A stretch of 64,000 nt of DNA from Herbaspirillum hiltneri N3 (GCF_001267925.1 NZ_CP011409.1:1054001-1118000), one strand, 5' to 3'; shown: positions 47,350 through 57,224, numbered from the stretch's first letter. Made by a program: numbers and translations. The notes: generated from the sequence alone by a model not told the origin.

Positions 47350-48906
47350 ATGACCATTGAGAATGAGCTTGCGGAGATATTGAAAACGAGGGCGGCAGGT
47401 CCTTTTTTGTTTGTAGGCTCGGGATTCTCTCGTAGATATCTTGGTTTGGAAGATTGGAAAGGTCTTCTCTCAAGATTTTGCGTCACGGGGAAGCCGTTTG
47501 AATATTATTTAGCAGCTGGTGACGGTGACTATCCGCGTGCTGCTCGTGCGCTCTCTCAGGATTTCAACGAATATTGGTGGACAGCTCCAGAGTTTGCTGT
47601 AAGCGTTGAGCGCTATAGCGCTAAGATAAAAGATTCTACTTCTGCGTTGCGAATTGAGATTTGCAGCTATCTTAATTCCCTTATGGACGTCGAGGTGCAT
47701 CGAGGCTCTCTCCAGCAAGAGATTGAGTTGCTTTCAAGTTTGAATGTGGACGGGATCATTACTACTAATTGGGATACGTTTTTGGAGAAGTTATTTCCTG
47801 ATTACAAACCGTATATTGGTCAAGACGAATTGTTGTTTTCAAATCCTCAGGAAATTGGGGAAATCTACAAAATACATGGCTGCTCTACTCGGCCGGATAC
47901 GTTGATTTTGACCTCTGACGACTATGCAAAATTCAATGATAAAAACCCCTATTTAGCAGCAAAGCTCATTGCCGTTTTTGTTGAACACCCGGTGGTTTTT
48001 GTAGGTTATTCGATTTCCGACAATAATGTATCTGGACTTTTGCGTTCAATCTCTTTGTGCGTCGGAAAAGAAAATCTAGAAAAACTTAGAAGAAATTTGA
48101 TTTTCGTGCAGCGCCTGGAAGAGGGAGGGACTGCCGGAATTTCAGATACCTATTTGACTATTGATGGAGTTCAAATCCCGTTAGTACTAATTTCGACTAA
48201 TGATTACTCTGAGGTATATAGAGCTTTAGCCTCGACGAAAAGGAAGATACCTGCGCGTGTTCTTCGTTATTGTAAGGAACAATTGTATGAATTAGTCCGA
48301 TCTCTTGAGCCGGAAAAGAAATTAGCAGTTGTAAATCTTGACGAGATGGACAACAAGGAGGACGTTGAGTTTTTAGTGGGTGTTGGCGTTACTCAACTTA
48401 CTGGAGCCAATAACATCGCACAGGTCGGCTACGATGCATTGGAAGTCTCGGATCTAATTGAAGACCTTTTGCACGACAATCGCGACTTCGATCCGGCATT
48501 AGTTTTGGGTAGTATTATTAAGCAGACGGGGCGAAACACCCAGTATGTACCCGTATTTAAATATCTTCACCAAATTGGTGTCACAACGCAGGCGTTGTAT
48601 GAGCAAAAAGGTCTGGAGCTAGATAAATGGGTTGGCACTGATCTTAAAAATTTCCGCCTGAAGCAATATGCGACAACGTTTTATAAAATTAGGCATCAAT
48701 CGATGGTGGAGATTATAGATTCATCGACTGCGGAGCAAGCGGCACTGCTGATACCGTTCTTATCTCCAGATAAAATTGATCTCGACAATCTACGAGATTT
48801 TCTCATCCAGAATGAGGCAAAGTTTGACTACAACGTTTCAAACTACGCCAGCTATTTCCGAAAGCTAGCTGCGTTATACGACCGTTTAAAATGGGGATGG
48901 AGTTAG
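47350..48906 (+). CDS. SIR2-domain protein, probable anti-phage NADase
   Basis: The 518-residue protein begins with a SIR2-like domain (about 1-260). It shows a Rossmann loop FVGSGFSRR (21-29), the TTNWD motif with N140 and D142, and the general-base histidine H176 in YKIHGC. A segment FVGYSISDNNV matches the end of SIR2_2-type domains. The remaining C-terminal half is helical and unassigned. In defence systems such SIR2 domains destroy NAD+ when a partner region senses phage, stopping the infected cell. No second defence gene is evident, so it may act alone. The gene is much AT-richer than its neighbours and lies in a mobile remnant. AAGGA six bases before the ATG supports the start. Confidence 0.8.
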   Translation: MTIENELAEILKTRAAGPFLFVGSGFSRRYLGLEDWKGLLSRFCVTGKPFEYYLAAGDGDYPRAARALSQDFNEYWWTAPEFAVSVERYSAKIKDSTSALRIEICSYLNSLMDVEVHRGSLQQEIELLSSLNVDGIITTNWDTFLEKLFPDYKPYIGQDELLFSNPQEIGEIYKIHGCSTRPDTLILTSDDYAKFNDKNPYLAAKLIAVFVEHPVVFVGYSISDNNVSGLLRSISLCVGKENLEKLRRNLIFVQRLEEGGTAGISDTYLTIDGVQIPLVLISTNDYSEVYRALASTKRKIPARVLRYCKEQLYELVRSLEPEKKLAVVNLDEMDNKEDVEFLVGVGVTQLTGANNIAQVGYDALEVSDLIEDLLHDNRDFDPALVLGSIIKQTGRNTQYVPVFKYLHQIGVTTQALYEQKGLELDKWVGTDLKNFRLKQYATTFYKIRHQSMVEIIDSSTAEQAALLIPFLSPDKIDLDNLRDFLIQNEAKFDYNVSNYASYFRKLAALYDRLKWGWS

Positions 48907-48925
48907 TATTCCATCGGATCGATAC

Positions 48926-48957
48926 AAAAAAAGCCCCGACATGCGGGGCTTTTCTTT
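48926..48957. terminator. Bidirectional terminator between SIR2 and DUF1640 genes
   Basis: GCCCC (48933-48937) pairs with GGGGC (48945-48949) inside A- and T-tracts (AAAAAAA before, TTTTCTTT after). It lies between two convergent genes. Confidence 0.75.
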
Positions 48958-48969
48958 GGCGTTTGGTGA

Positions 48970-49233
48970 TTAATGAAAAATTTTAAACAGGATGGCGACG
49001 GTTCCGGCCAGCATAAAGCCGAGCATCCATTTAAGTAGCTCGAATTGTCCTTTGACCTCGGTGAACTTGGTTCCGACTTCCGCGCGGAATTCGTTCAGGT
49101 CAGCTTTTTTCACTAGTTCGTTGTTCATGGCTTCTGCAAGTGCTTTGGCGTGGGCTTCGGCTTGAGCGGTGGGAATTCCAGATTCCTCCAGGCGCTTCAC
49201 GTAATCGTGAGTGTCAAAAAAGGTAGTGGCCAC
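48970..49233 (-). CDS. DUF1640-like coiled-coil membrane protein
   Basis: An 87-residue protein that opens with TTFFDTHDYVKRLEESGIPT and AQAEAHAKALAEAMNNELV, like the bacterial DUF1640/CCDC90 group. It continues as an amphipathic coiled coil (NEFRAEVGTKFTEVKGQFEL) and ends in one membrane helix (WMLGFMLAGTVAILFKIF). The role is unknown. Relatives are frequent in accessory DNA. The start is GTG at 49233 with AAGGAG at ideal spacing; an ATG at 49260 upstream is not supported by a ribosome site. Confidence 0.7.
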   Translation of the reverse strand: MATTFFDTHDYVKRLEESGIPTAQAEAHAKALAEAMNNELVKKADLNEFRAEVGTKFTEVKGQFELLKWMLGFMLAGTVAILFKIFH

Positions 49234-49377
49234 GGATTCTCCTTGGTGAAAGTATAGCATCTTGGATGAGGGGGATTAAACGGCGTGATTGCTGGGGAGA
49301 TTCATGCCAAATGCAAGCCGGATAAGGCTCCGTAACTTGCGACGCAATTTGACATAATGTAAATTATGCGAATCTTA

Positions 49378-49584
49378 TCATCCCCGTAAATACTCAACAA
49401 TGTTCAATTCGGCAACATTTCTAGCAATCCTCGCCGATACGCCAAGCGCCTGCGTCGCTCCGAACACTCCGTGAACCTCTGGCTTGCCGGAAAGCGACGC
49501 ATGCCGTGGTTGATGGCCTAGATGCCTTAGCACTACCCGCTCTACGGCGACCGTCGTAATAGATATTGCTCTCGCGCCAAGCAA
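49378..49584 (-). CDS. Short open frame, uncertain
   Basis: A 68-codon frame (GARAISITTVAVERVVLRHL onward) that overlaps the end of the frameshifted gene upstream on the same strand. I see no ribosome site, signal or known motif. It could be a fragment of a longer gene lost in rearrangement, or chance. Confidence 0.2.
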   Translation of the reverse strand: MLGARAISITTVAVERVVLRHLGHQPRHASLSGKPEVHGVFGATQALGVSARIARNVAELNIVEYLRG

Positions 49585-50323
49585 GCTTGCAACTCCGGAC
49601 GGTTGCGGATATCTGAAAGAGTCATTTCCAAAACAACCATTTCGATTTTTTCTGAGGTGGCAACGAGCTCTGGGACGAAGAAATGCTTGGCTTCGTAGTC
49701 AGCGATGGAGGCCAACGCTGGGGGCCGTTGGCAGATCCAACCAGAGCAAAACCTTCGCATCTTGCCAGGTTCATGTCTTCCTGGAGTCCGGCGATATTGC
49801 TGATCGCGCCGATCATGCGGAAACCTTCTTGTTCGTGGGAGCTTTCAAGATACTCCAGAGCCTCGCGCAGCTGGCCCTCAAGTTCACCTTCCGCTCCCAT
49901 TACATCAAGTTCTTCCGTTCTGACGAGAATATTATGAAACGTCTCGGTCTCCATGCGGGCTGTCCATTCGCAATACAAGGCGTAACGTTCGTCACCCAAT
50001 GTTTTCTTCAGCATTCCGGCCCGGCGCTTCAAGCGTTCAATACCGTCCGATCGCGAGCAAAAGAGATAAGCATAGGCACGCGACTCATCATCGAATTCGT
50101 CGTCATCGAGTTCATCTTCCTCGTGCCCACTATCAACATCGGAGCGATTGTGATTGGCGGGAAGAATCCGAATATCGGCGCTGGAAAAAAGGCATAACCA
50201 GAATAACGGAATGGCCCAATTTGCTTCGTACTCCGTTCCCGAGACCTTGAAAAAATCATCGAACTGAGATTCTGTGGGGAAATCCTGAAAGTCCGTACAG
50301 CAAAGGTAGACGCGATTCGCCAT
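49542..50323 (-). pseudogene. Hypothetical protein gene with a frameshift
   Basis: The first frame (from ATG 50323) gives a normal-looking soluble protein for about 200 residues (MANRVYLCCTDFQDFPTES, an acidic stretch DELDDDEFDDES, long helices, ending NLARCEGFALVGSANG). It then becomes low-complexity to a stop at 49622. The neighbouring frame, entered at the C-run complementary to GGGGG at 49720-49724, continues with plausible protein (PALASIADYEAKHFFVPELV, MTLSDIRNRPELQACL) to 49542. Adding one base to the run would give one protein of about 260 residues. It is either a true frameshift or a homopolymer read error. I do not recognise the family with confidence; it may be a toxin-immunity or defence-associated protein. 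Confidence 0.6.
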
Positions 50324-50672
50324 TTGTTACCTTTATGTAGAAGTTGTTAGTCAGAGAAAAAATCTTACGGTCGATAAGACTGTAATTTAGGGTTCTCGGC
50401 GCTGGATACAGATACAGATACACATTCATTAATTCCAGCGATCAAGTACTCTTTTACATCCGAACATATCTGGCATGCAGCTGCCGGGTCTCATTGAGGT
50501 GCGCGAATGTGCCGGAAAGATTCAGCCTGCACGGTGCTTAAATATCATTTTCCGACAAAGTATCTGAGGATTTTTCATCCATTAATCTATCGTAAGCGGG
50601 TTCCAGTTTGTCAGCGATTTTCTTTTCAGCACGCCCAATCCAATAGATTGTGGCCCCGAAAGTCAGGCTTAC
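50324..50672. other. Intergenic region at the end of the accessory stretch
   Basis: These 349 bases are AT-rich and contain GATACA three times in a row (50405-50422). I see no gene. It probably holds the promoter of the frameshifted gene and marks the boundary with the copper cluster. Confidence 0.45.
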
Positions 50673-52043
50673 TCAACCCAACATCCCCGAAAACCGCAAC
50701 GTAAAGCGCGTCTTCCCTCGCCCGGACTGCACGGCGACCTCCCCTTGGTGCGCACGCATGATGGCTTTCGTGATGGACAACCCCAGGCCGGCCGAATCAG
50801 TGTCCAGCTTGGTTCGCGACTTGTCGGCACGGTAGAACCGGTCGAACAGGTGCGGCAGATATTCCGCCGGGATCTCAGGACCGTCGTTCTCGACGTGCAC
50901 CAGAATGTCGGACTCTGATTTCTCGATCGACACCAAGATGGCGCACGCTGCCGGCGTATAACGCATGGCGTTGGAGATCAGGTTGCTCAGCGCCCGGCGC
51001 ACCATGAGGCGATCTCCCTTGATCGATGCCTCTCCGGTGAGCAGCAGGCGAACGCCCTTTTCTTCCGCCAGCGCATCGTAGAAGTCGAAAAGCGCCGCAA
51101 CTTCATCCTGCAGGCTTAGCGGCTCATGGCTTGGCAAGCTGATGCCGTTCTCCGTCTGGGCCAGGAACAGCATGTCGGAAATGGTCCGGGCCAGCCGCTG
51201 CAACTCCTCTGCATTTGACGACAGCGTGTCCCGATAGGCCTCATTGGTGCGTTGCTGTGTCAGCACGACATCCGTTTGTGTCAGCAAGTTGGTGATGGGC
51301 GTGCGCAGTTCGTGGGCGATATCGCTCGAGAAATTCGTGATGCGATTGAAATCGCGCTGGAGGCGTTCCAGCATGGCGTTCAGCTTGGCCGCGAGGTCGG
51401 CGATTTCAATCGGCAAGGTTTCGACCGGCATGCGTTCGCCAAAGTTATGCGCGGAGACCACTTGCACTTTGTCGGACATGGCCCGCAACGGCGCCAGGCC
51501 GCGCCGTGCCGCCCACCAGCTCAGCAAAACGACGATCAGCGCGGATCCGGCCACGTAGAGAATCAGCGTGGTCTGGAAATTGCGCATGAAATGGTCATGG
51601 ATGTCCGTGTCGACCGCCACGATGACGTCCAGATTGTCGCCGCTTGCCTCGTCCTTCAAGCGTGCCTTGATGGCCTGAAATTTCTGATGACCGCCTGTGG
51701 CAACGGTGAATGAACGGCTACTGGCGGCAGCCGCTAGAATTGGTTCCGTCGCACCGGCCAGCGTCGAATACAGCGGCTGCCCGTTCGACGAACTGATGTG
51801 AACGAAGAAGCCGGGATGATTGTGCAGCGCCTCGCCGAACGTGCCGGTGATCGCCGCGGCGCCACGTTCGTTGACGACCATGCGGATGAGCTCGAGCTCC
51901 TTCTCCAGCAGTTGCTCATCCTGGTCGGTGAAGTGCTTGGCCACCGTGGAGATGATAAGCAGGCCGAGCCCTACCAGCACGGCCGTGGACGCCAGGGCAA
52001 ACAAGGCGGTGAGACGAACCGTCAGAGAACGCTGGCGGATCAC
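50673..52043 (-). CDS. copS: Heavy-metal sensor histidine kinase (CopS/CusS type)
   Basis: A 456-residue inner-membrane kinase. Membrane helices at about 8-30 and 158-180 flank a periplasmic copper-sensing domain, followed by HAMP. The H-box reads [17 protein letters not shown], with an N-box [11 protein letters not shown] and an ATP-lid region SAGLGLSIT. Length and order match the CusS/IrlS heavy-metal kinase family. It starts with GTG overlapping the regulator stop (GTGA). It should phosphorylate CopR when periplasmic copper (or silver) rises. Confidence 0.92.
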   Translation of the reverse strand: MIRQRSLTVRLTALFALASTAVLVGLGLLIISTVAKHFTDQDEQLLEKELELIRMVVNERGAAAITGTFGEALHNHPGFFVHISSSNGQPLYSTLAGATEPILAAAASSRSFTVATGGHQKFQAIKARLKDEASGDNLDVIVAVDTDIHDHFMRNFQTTLILYVAGSALIVVLLSWWAARRGLAPLRAMSDKVQVVSAHNFGERMPVETLPIEIADLAAKLNAMLERLQRDFNRITNFSSDIAHELRTPITNLLTQTDVVLTQQRTNEAYRDTLSSNAEELQRLARTISDMLFLAQTENGISLPSHEPLSLQDEVAALFDFYDALAEEKGVRLLLTGEASIKGDRLMVRRALSNLISNAMRYTPAACAILVSIEKSESDILVHVENDGPEIPAEYLPHLFDRFYRADKSRTKLDTDSAGLGLSITKAIMRAHQGEVAVQSGRGKTRFTLRFSGMLG

Positions 52044-52735
52044 GCGGCACCCTCCTCTGGCCCGGCGTCATCCAGGACGTAACCAACGCCGCGCACGGTC
52101 AGGATCAGCTTGTGATCGAAGCCGTCATCGACCTTGGCGCGCAAGCGCCGGATGGCGACATCAATGACGTTTGAATCGCTGTTGAAGTTGATGTCCCAGA
52201 TCTGGGAGGCGATCAGGGAGCGCGGCAGCACTTCTCCGCGGCGCCGCGCCAGGAATTCCAGCAAGGCAAATTCCTTGCTCGTGAGCACCAGTTTGCGCCC
52301 GCCTCTGCTGGCGGTGCGCCGGGGCAGATCCAGCACCAGGTCGGCAACCGTCAGGCGGTCTTGCAATACCACGCCGCTGCCCCTGCGCAGCAAGGTGCGT
52401 ACCCTTGCCAGCAGTTCGGAAAATGCGAACGGCTTGACGAGGTAGTCGTCTGCGCCCATCTCCAGCCCCTTGACCCTGTCGGCGACACTGTCCCGGGCCG
52501 TCAGGAAGAGCACCGGCACGGCCTTTTGGGCCTCGCGCAGCGACTGGACGATCCGCCAGCCGTCCACATCGGGAAGCATCACGTCCAGAATGACAAGGTC
52601 GTACGGCTCGGTCATGGCCAGGTGGTAGCCGTCCAGCCCGTTTTTTGCCAAATCGACGATGAATCCTGCTTCGGTGAGCCCCCGCTGGAGGTACTCGCCT
52701 GTTTTCGGCTCATCTTCAACCACAAGAAGTTTCAT
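52040..52735 (-). CDS. copR: Heavy-metal response regulator (CopR/CusR type)
   Basis: A 231-residue OmpR-family regulator. The receiver ([20 protein letters not shown], acceptor aspartate in [14 protein letters not shown], lysine in [14 protein letters not shown]) is followed by a winged-helix DNA-binding domain (about 130-225, [20 protein letters not shown]). I use the ATG at 52735. Codons upstream of it extend the frame but do not fit the family. It is divergent from copABCD, and a cop box lies between. It likely activates both directions. Confidence 0.95.
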   Translation of the reverse strand: MKLLVVEDEPKTGEYLQRGLTEAGFIVDLAKNGLDGYHLAMTEPYDLVILDVMLPDVDGWRIVQSLREAQKAVPVLFLTARDSVADRVKGLEMGADDYLVKPFAFSELLARVRTLLRRGSGVVLQDRLTVADLVLDLPRRTASRGGRKLVLTSKEFALLEFLARRRGEVLPRSLIASQIWDINFNSDSNVIDVAIRRLRAKVDDGFDHKLILTVRGVGYVLDDAGPEEGAA

Positions 52736-52795
52736 ATTAATCGCGCTTAAGAAGTTGGAGACATGGTACGTGCAGTTCGCCACGATGACGAGATC

Positions 52796-52811
52796 ATTAC
52801 AGGAATGTAAT
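52796..52811. promoter_or_regulatory. Cop box (CopR/CusR operator)
   Basis: ATTACAGGAATGTAAT is an inverted repeat with perfect 6-bp arms and a 4-base spacer, placed between copR and copA. It resembles the known copper-regulator boxes upstream of cop genes. It lies 95 bases before copA and 61 before copR. Confidence 0.75.
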
Positions 52812-52905
52812 GCGCGGGTAATCCAACTGATCGCCGGTAATCCTTATCATCAGCGCCATATTCTTACTTCGCCTCACTTCGCCCCATTTCGGAGAGATTT
52901 ACTCT

Positions 52906-54816
52906 ATGTCGAACTCATCATCCCTTCTGAACTCCCGCCGCCGCTTTGTAAAGGGCCTGGCCGCCGGAGGCGTGCTTTTGGGATTGTCGTCGCAGGCCCT
53001 GCAGGCGGTCGCCCAGGCCGCAGAAACGCCGGCCAGTCCCTCGGCGGCGCCGGTCCTGACGGGAAACGTGTTTGACCTGGTGATTGCGGAATCGCCGGTC
53101 AATTTCACCGGCCGGCAGAGCGTGGCCACGACGATCAACGGCTCGCTGCCGGGGCCGACGTTGCGCTGGAAAGAAGGCGACATGGTCACCATCAACGTCA
53201 CAAACAAGCTTCGGGAACATACCTCCATCCACTGGCACGGCATCATCTTGCCGTTCCAGATGGATGGCGTGCCGGGCATCAGCTTTGCCGGCATTGCGCC
53301 GGGAGAGACCTTCACCTACAAATTCAAGGTGCAGCAAAGTGGGACCTATTGGTACCACTCCCATTCGGGCATGCAAGAGCAGACCGGGATGTACGGCGCC
53401 ATCATCATCGATCCCAACGGCGCCGGAAGAAGCCGGGGTCAGGGCAAGAATCAAGCCGATCGGGAGCACGTGCTTCTGTTGTCGGACTGGATGGACGAGG
53501 ACCCGATGTCGGTGCTCGCCAAACTCAAGAAGCAAGGAGATTTCTACAACCTGAACCGGCTGACGGCCGGCGATTTTGTCCGCGACGCGCGCAAGGACGG
53601 CATCAAGGCGGCCATGGACAAGCGTTCGATGTGGAACGAAATGCGCATGAATCCCACGGACCTGGGAGATCTGTCGGCGGCCGCCCTGACCTATCTCGCC
53701 AACGGCGTGACCCCGGCAGGCAACTGGACCGCACTGTTCAAGCCCGGCGAAAAAGTCCGCCTGCGCTGTATCAACGGATCCGGCAACACCTTCTATGACG
53801 TCCGGATTCCAGGACTGAAACTGAAGGTCATCCAGGTCGACGGCGTGGATATCGAGCCGGTCAGCGTGGATGAGTTCCGCTTTGGCCCGGGTGAAACCTG
53901 TGACGTGATCGTCGAGCCCAAGGACGACGCCTATACCGTGTTTGCCCAAACCATGGAGCGCACCGGCTACGCCCGGGGGACGCTGGCGACGCGCGCCGGC
54001 CTGGCAGCCGCGGTACCGGCAGTGGACAAGCCGGAATGGCTCGGCATGGGCGACATGATGGGTGACATGTCCTCAATGGGTGGCATGGATCACGGCGCCA
54101 TGGGCCACATGGGCCACATGAACCACGGGGCGATGGGCAATATGTCGTCGATGTCCGGCATGGAGACCATGGACAGCATGGATTCCATGGACGGCAAGGC
54201 CGCCATGCAACCGATGCAGCAGATGCAATCGACACCGAAGATGGACCACAGCGGGCATCAGCCGGTGCCGCCCAATCCCTTGAAAGTCCCCAGCAAGAAG
54301 GCTCGCCACGCAAGCACTGAATACGGCCCCGGCACCGATGCCCGGGTCGACAGCGCCCGTACCAATCTGGATGATCCCGGCGTCGGATTGCGCAACAACG
54401 GCCGCCGGGTCCTTACCCTGGCGGACATGCACACCATTGGCGGTCCGCTCGACGAGCGCGGCCCCGAACGAGAAGTCGAGCTTCACCTGACCGGCAATAT
54501 GGAGCGCTATGCCTGGTCGCTCGATGGCCTTGAGTTCGGCAAGTCGACTCCGGTCCATTTCCGCTACGGCGAACGCCTGCGCGTCATCTTGCACAACGAC
54601 ACGATGATGACCCACCCCATGCACCTGCACGGGCTTTGGAGCGAACTGGAGACGCCCGACGGGGATTTCCTCGCACGGCGCCACACGATTCCGGTGCAGC
54701 CGGCGCAGCGCATCAGCTTCCTTGTGACGGCGGACGCTTTGGGACGCTGGGCCTGGCACTGCCACTTCGCGTATCACATGGACATGGGCATGTTCCGCGA
54801 AGTCGTCGTCAGCTAA
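52906..54816 (+). CDS. copA: Multicopper oxidase CopA/PcoA
   Basis: A 636-residue periplasmic copper oxidase with a Tat signal (RRRFVKGLAAGGVLLGLS, about 11-28). Copper ligands appear as HWHG (about 107), HSHSG, and in the C-terminal domain HPMHLHG and HCHFAYHMDMGMF, giving type 1 and trinuclear sites. A Met/His-rich loop at about 380-450 (MGGMDHGAMGHMGHMNHGAM and more) is typical of CopA and binds Cu(I). It oxidises Cu(I) and lowers its toxicity. The gene leads the copABCD operon. Confidence 0.96.
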   Translation: MSNSSSLLNSRRRFVKGLAAGGVLLGLSSQALQAVAQAAETPASPSAAPVLTGNVFDLVIAESPVNFTGRQSVATTINGSLPGPTLRWKEGDMVTINVTNKLREHTSIHWHGIILPFQMDGVPGISFAGIAPGETFTYKFKVQQSGTYWYHSHSGMQEQTGMYGAIIIDPNGAGRSRGQGKNQADREHVLLLSDWMDEDPMSVLAKLKKQGDFYNLNRLTAGDFVRDARKDGIKAAMDKRSMWNEMRMNPTDLGDLSAAALTYLANGVTPAGNWTALFKPGEKVRLRCINGSGNTFYDVRIPGLKLKVIQVDGVDIEPVSVDEFRFGPGETCDVIVEPKDDAYTVFAQTMERTGYARGTLATRAGLAAAVPAVDKPEWLGMGDMMGDMSSMGGMDHGAMGHMGHMNHGAMGNMSSMSGMETMDSMDSMDGKAAMQPMQQMQSTPKMDHSGHQPVPPNPLKVPSKKARHASTEYGPGTDARVDSARTNLDDPGVGLRNNGRRVLTLADMHTIGGPLDERGPEREVELHLTGNMERYAWSLDGLEFGKSTPVHFRYGERLRVILHNDTMMTHPMHLHGLWSELETPDGDFLARRHTIPVQPAQRISFLVTADALGRWAWHCHFAYHMDMGMFREVVVS

Positions 54817-54846
54817 CCGAGATCTGAACTGAAAGGCATATCGAGA

Positions 54847-55830
54847 ATGATTTTTACCCGTCACCCAAGCCGGATTCTATTGCTGGCGCTTGCCTCAGTG
54901 GGCATGAATGCGGCGTTGGCCCAATCGCACACCAGCCATGACAGCCACGATGGCCATGGCGCATCGGCAAGTCCGGCCGCGATCACGGCAATGGACGCCG
55001 TGGACGCCATGGACGACCATGCCTCCGGCTCGCCGGCGCCCATGAACCACGGCGCGATGGACCACGGCAGCATGAAGATGGATTCCGGTTCCGCAGCACC
55101 GGCAGACGCGCGCGATCCGCATGGCTACTCCAATGGCTACACCCTCGATACGGGGCCTTATGCGCGGAAAGACATCAGCGCCTTGATGATGTCCGACATG
55201 CATTCCTTCGGGTCCTTCCTGGTCGATCGCCTGGAACGCGTCCATACCCGCGACGGCAATTCCATCGCGTACGACACCCAAGGCTGGATAGGCGACGCCT
55301 ACGACAAGTTCTACCTCAAGGCCGAAGGCGATATCGAGCGGGGCCGCGTGGGCGATTCGCGTACCGAATTGCTCTGGAGTCACGCGATCACGCCGTACTG
55401 GGACAGCCAGCTGGGTCTGCGTGTGGACGTCGGCAGCAACCGGCCTGGCCGCAACTGGCTCGCTTTCGGCGTCCAGGGTCTGGCGCCTTACTGGTTTGAA
55501 GTCGAGGCAACGGGTTACGTCGGCGAGCAAGGCCGTACCGCATTGCGGCTGGCGGCCGAGTATGAGGTGCTGCTGACCCAGCGCTGGGTGCTGCAGCCCC
55601 GCGTCGAGGCCAACCTGTACGGAAAGGAAGATCCCGATCTGGGCATCGGACGCGGCTTGTCCAGCGCCGCCTACGGCATGCGCCTGCGTTACGAATTCTC
55701 TCGCCAGCTCGCCCCCTACGTCGGGATCGAGCGCAACCAGCGCTTCGGCCGCACCGCCAGCTACGTGCGCGGCGCCGTCGGCAATGCGGGCGAAACCCGG
55801 CTCGTGGCCGGCTTGCGCATTCTGTTCTAA
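54847..55830 (+). CDS. copB: Copper resistance outer-membrane protein CopB
   Basis: A 327-residue protein with a signal peptide (about 1-25) and a Met/His-rich segment (MNHGAMDHGSMKMD, about 59-72). A CopB-type barrel follows (GYTLDTGPYARKDISALMMS, YLKAEGDIERGRVGDSRTEL, ending in LVAGLRILF). The terminal phenylalanine fits outer-membrane insertion. The N-terminal metal-binding region is short compared with Pseudomonas CopB. It follows copA by 30 bases. Confidence 0.94.
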   Translation: MIFTRHPSRILLLALASVGMNAALAQSHTSHDSHDGHGASASPAAITAMDAVDAMDDHASGSPAPMNHGAMDHGSMKMDSGSAAPADARDPHGYSNGYTLDTGPYARKDISALMMSDMHSFGSFLVDRLERVHTRDGNSIAYDTQGWIGDAYDKFYLKAEGDIERGRVGDSRTELLWSHAITPYWDSQLGLRVDVGSNRPGRNWLAFGVQGLAPYWFEVEATGYVGEQGRTALRLAAEYEVLLTQRWVLQPRVEANLYGKEDPDLGIGRGLSSAAYGMRLRYEFSRQLAPYVGIERNQRFGRTASYVRGAVGNAGETRLVAGLRILF

Positions 55831-55866
55831 CCCACCATTACTCTGATCATCCACAGGAGCTTTGCC

Positions 55867-56253
55867 ATGTCTTACCCGTCCTTCATCGCCAAAACAGCAG
55901 CCACCGTTGCCGCCATGGCCTTCGCCACAGCAGCCTTTGCCCATCCGAAGCTCCTCGGTTCCACGCCCGAGGACAATGCGACGGTGAGCGCCCCGGAAAA
56001 GATCGAACTTCATTTCTCGGAAAATCTTTCGAAGCAGTTTTCCGGCGCGAGCCTGATGATGACCAGCATGCCCGGGATGAACCACGCTTCGCCCATGAAA
56101 ATGGCCGCCAAGGTGTCGGGCTCGGATGATCCGAAGACCATGGTCATCACTCCCGGACAGCCGTTGATGCCCGGCGTGTACAGCATCGAATGGCGTGCGG
56201 TGTCTTCGGATACCCACCCGATTACCGGCAAGATCTCTTTCACGGTGAAATGA
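55867..56253 (+). CDS. copC: Periplasmic copper-binding protein CopC
   Basis: A 128-residue protein with a signal peptide ending AFA, so the mature chain would begin with the Cu(II)-binding histidine (HPKLLGSTP). A Met-rich loop (MMTSMPGMNHASPMKM) can bind Cu(I), and SDTHPITGKISFTVK supplies the second Cu(II) histidine. It delivers copper to CopD. It lies 36 bases after copB and 7 before copD. Confidence 0.95.
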   Translation: MSYPSFIAKTAATVAAMAFATAAFAHPKLLGSTPEDNATVSAPEKIELHFSENLSKQFSGASLMMTSMPGMNHASPMKMAAKVSGSDDPKTMVITPGQPLMPGVYSIEWRAVSSDTHPITGKISFTVK

Positions 56254-56260
56254 GCGGGTA

Positions 56261-57184
56261 ATGGACTGGATGACCGTGCTGGTGCGCTTTGCGCTGTATC
56301 TGGACCTGATGCTTGTCTTCGGCCTGCCGCTGTTTCAGCTGCATGCGTTGCGCCGGCCTGAACGTTCATCCGCCTTGGGCAAGAGGTTCTCTGCGTTGAC
56401 CGCAGGTGCAGCCGTTATCGGCATGGCGCTGTCGGTCGCCAGCATGTTCCTGATGGCCAAGGCGATGACCGGCGCCGCCGATGTCAGCGCGATTGAACGC
56501 CACGTGTTCGGGATGATGCTGACGGACACGTCCTTCGGCATGGCGTGGTGCTTGCGCATGGCCATGCTGCTGATTTGCGTATCGGCAGCGTTGCTGTCGA
56601 ACCGGTGGCCGAGCGCCGGCGCAGGCCTGATGAGCGCTGCCGGCGGAGCAGCCTTGGCGACGCTTTCCTGGGCCGGCCACGGCGCGATGGACGAAGGCGC
56701 CCGGGGACAAGTCCACTTGATGGCGGACATCATCCACCTGCTGGCAGCCGGCGGCTGGGTAGGTGCACTGGCCGCATTCATCCTGATGCTGGCGCGGCCT
56801 TCCGGCGACGACCCCGCCCGCCTGTCGCTGCTGAGCCGCACGCTCAATGGCTTCGCCCTGACGGGCACCGTCATCGTCGGATCGCTGGTGATCACTGGTG
56901 TCCTGAACTACTGGCTGATCGTCGGTCCCACCGTCACCGGCTTATTGTCCTCAGCCTATGGGCAACTGCTGATCGCCAAGCTGGGCCTGTTCACCCTGAT
57001 GCTGGCCCTGGCTGCAGCGAACCGCTACCGGCTGGCGCCTTTGCTCGAACGGGCGCATGTCTCCGGAGAGCACGGCGAAGCGATCGCGGCATTGCGAAGA
57101 AGCCTGTTCCTCGAGACCGGCTGCGCTTTCCTGATACTTGCACTCGTTGCCTGGCTCGGAACCCTGGGACCGATGACAGAATGA
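56261..57184 (+). CDS. copD: Copper resistance inner-membrane protein CopD
   Basis: A 307-residue membrane protein with about eight hydrophobic segments and CopD-like features (LSWAGHGAMDEGARGQVHLM, DIIHLLAAGGWVGALAAF) including likely copper-coordinating histidines. CopD transports copper across the inner membrane together with CopC. It starts seven bases after the copC stop. Confidence 0.93.
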   Translation: MDWMTVLVRFALYLDLMLVFGLPLFQLHALRRPERSSALGKRFSALTAGAAVIGMALSVASMFLMAKAMTGAADVSAIERHVFGMMLTDTSFGMAWCLRMAMLLICVSAALLSNRWPSAGAGLMSAAGGAALATLSWAGHGAMDEGARGQVHLMADIIHLLAAGGWVGALAAFILMLARPSGDDPARLSLLSRTLNGFALTGTVIVGSLVITGVLNYWLIVGPTVTGLLSSAYGQLLIAKLGLFTLMLALAAANRYRLAPLLERAHVSGEHGEAIAALRRSLFLETGCAFLILALVAWLGTLGPMTE

Positions 57185-57224
57185 CGCAATGCCGGCATGA
57201 GCCTGAACTCCTGAAAGGAAGCTG

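Noticed and set aside
50405-50422. Three copies of GATACA in a row.
   Set aside because: Too short to call a CRISPR or functional tandem array; recorded only as a minor repeat within the intergenic region.
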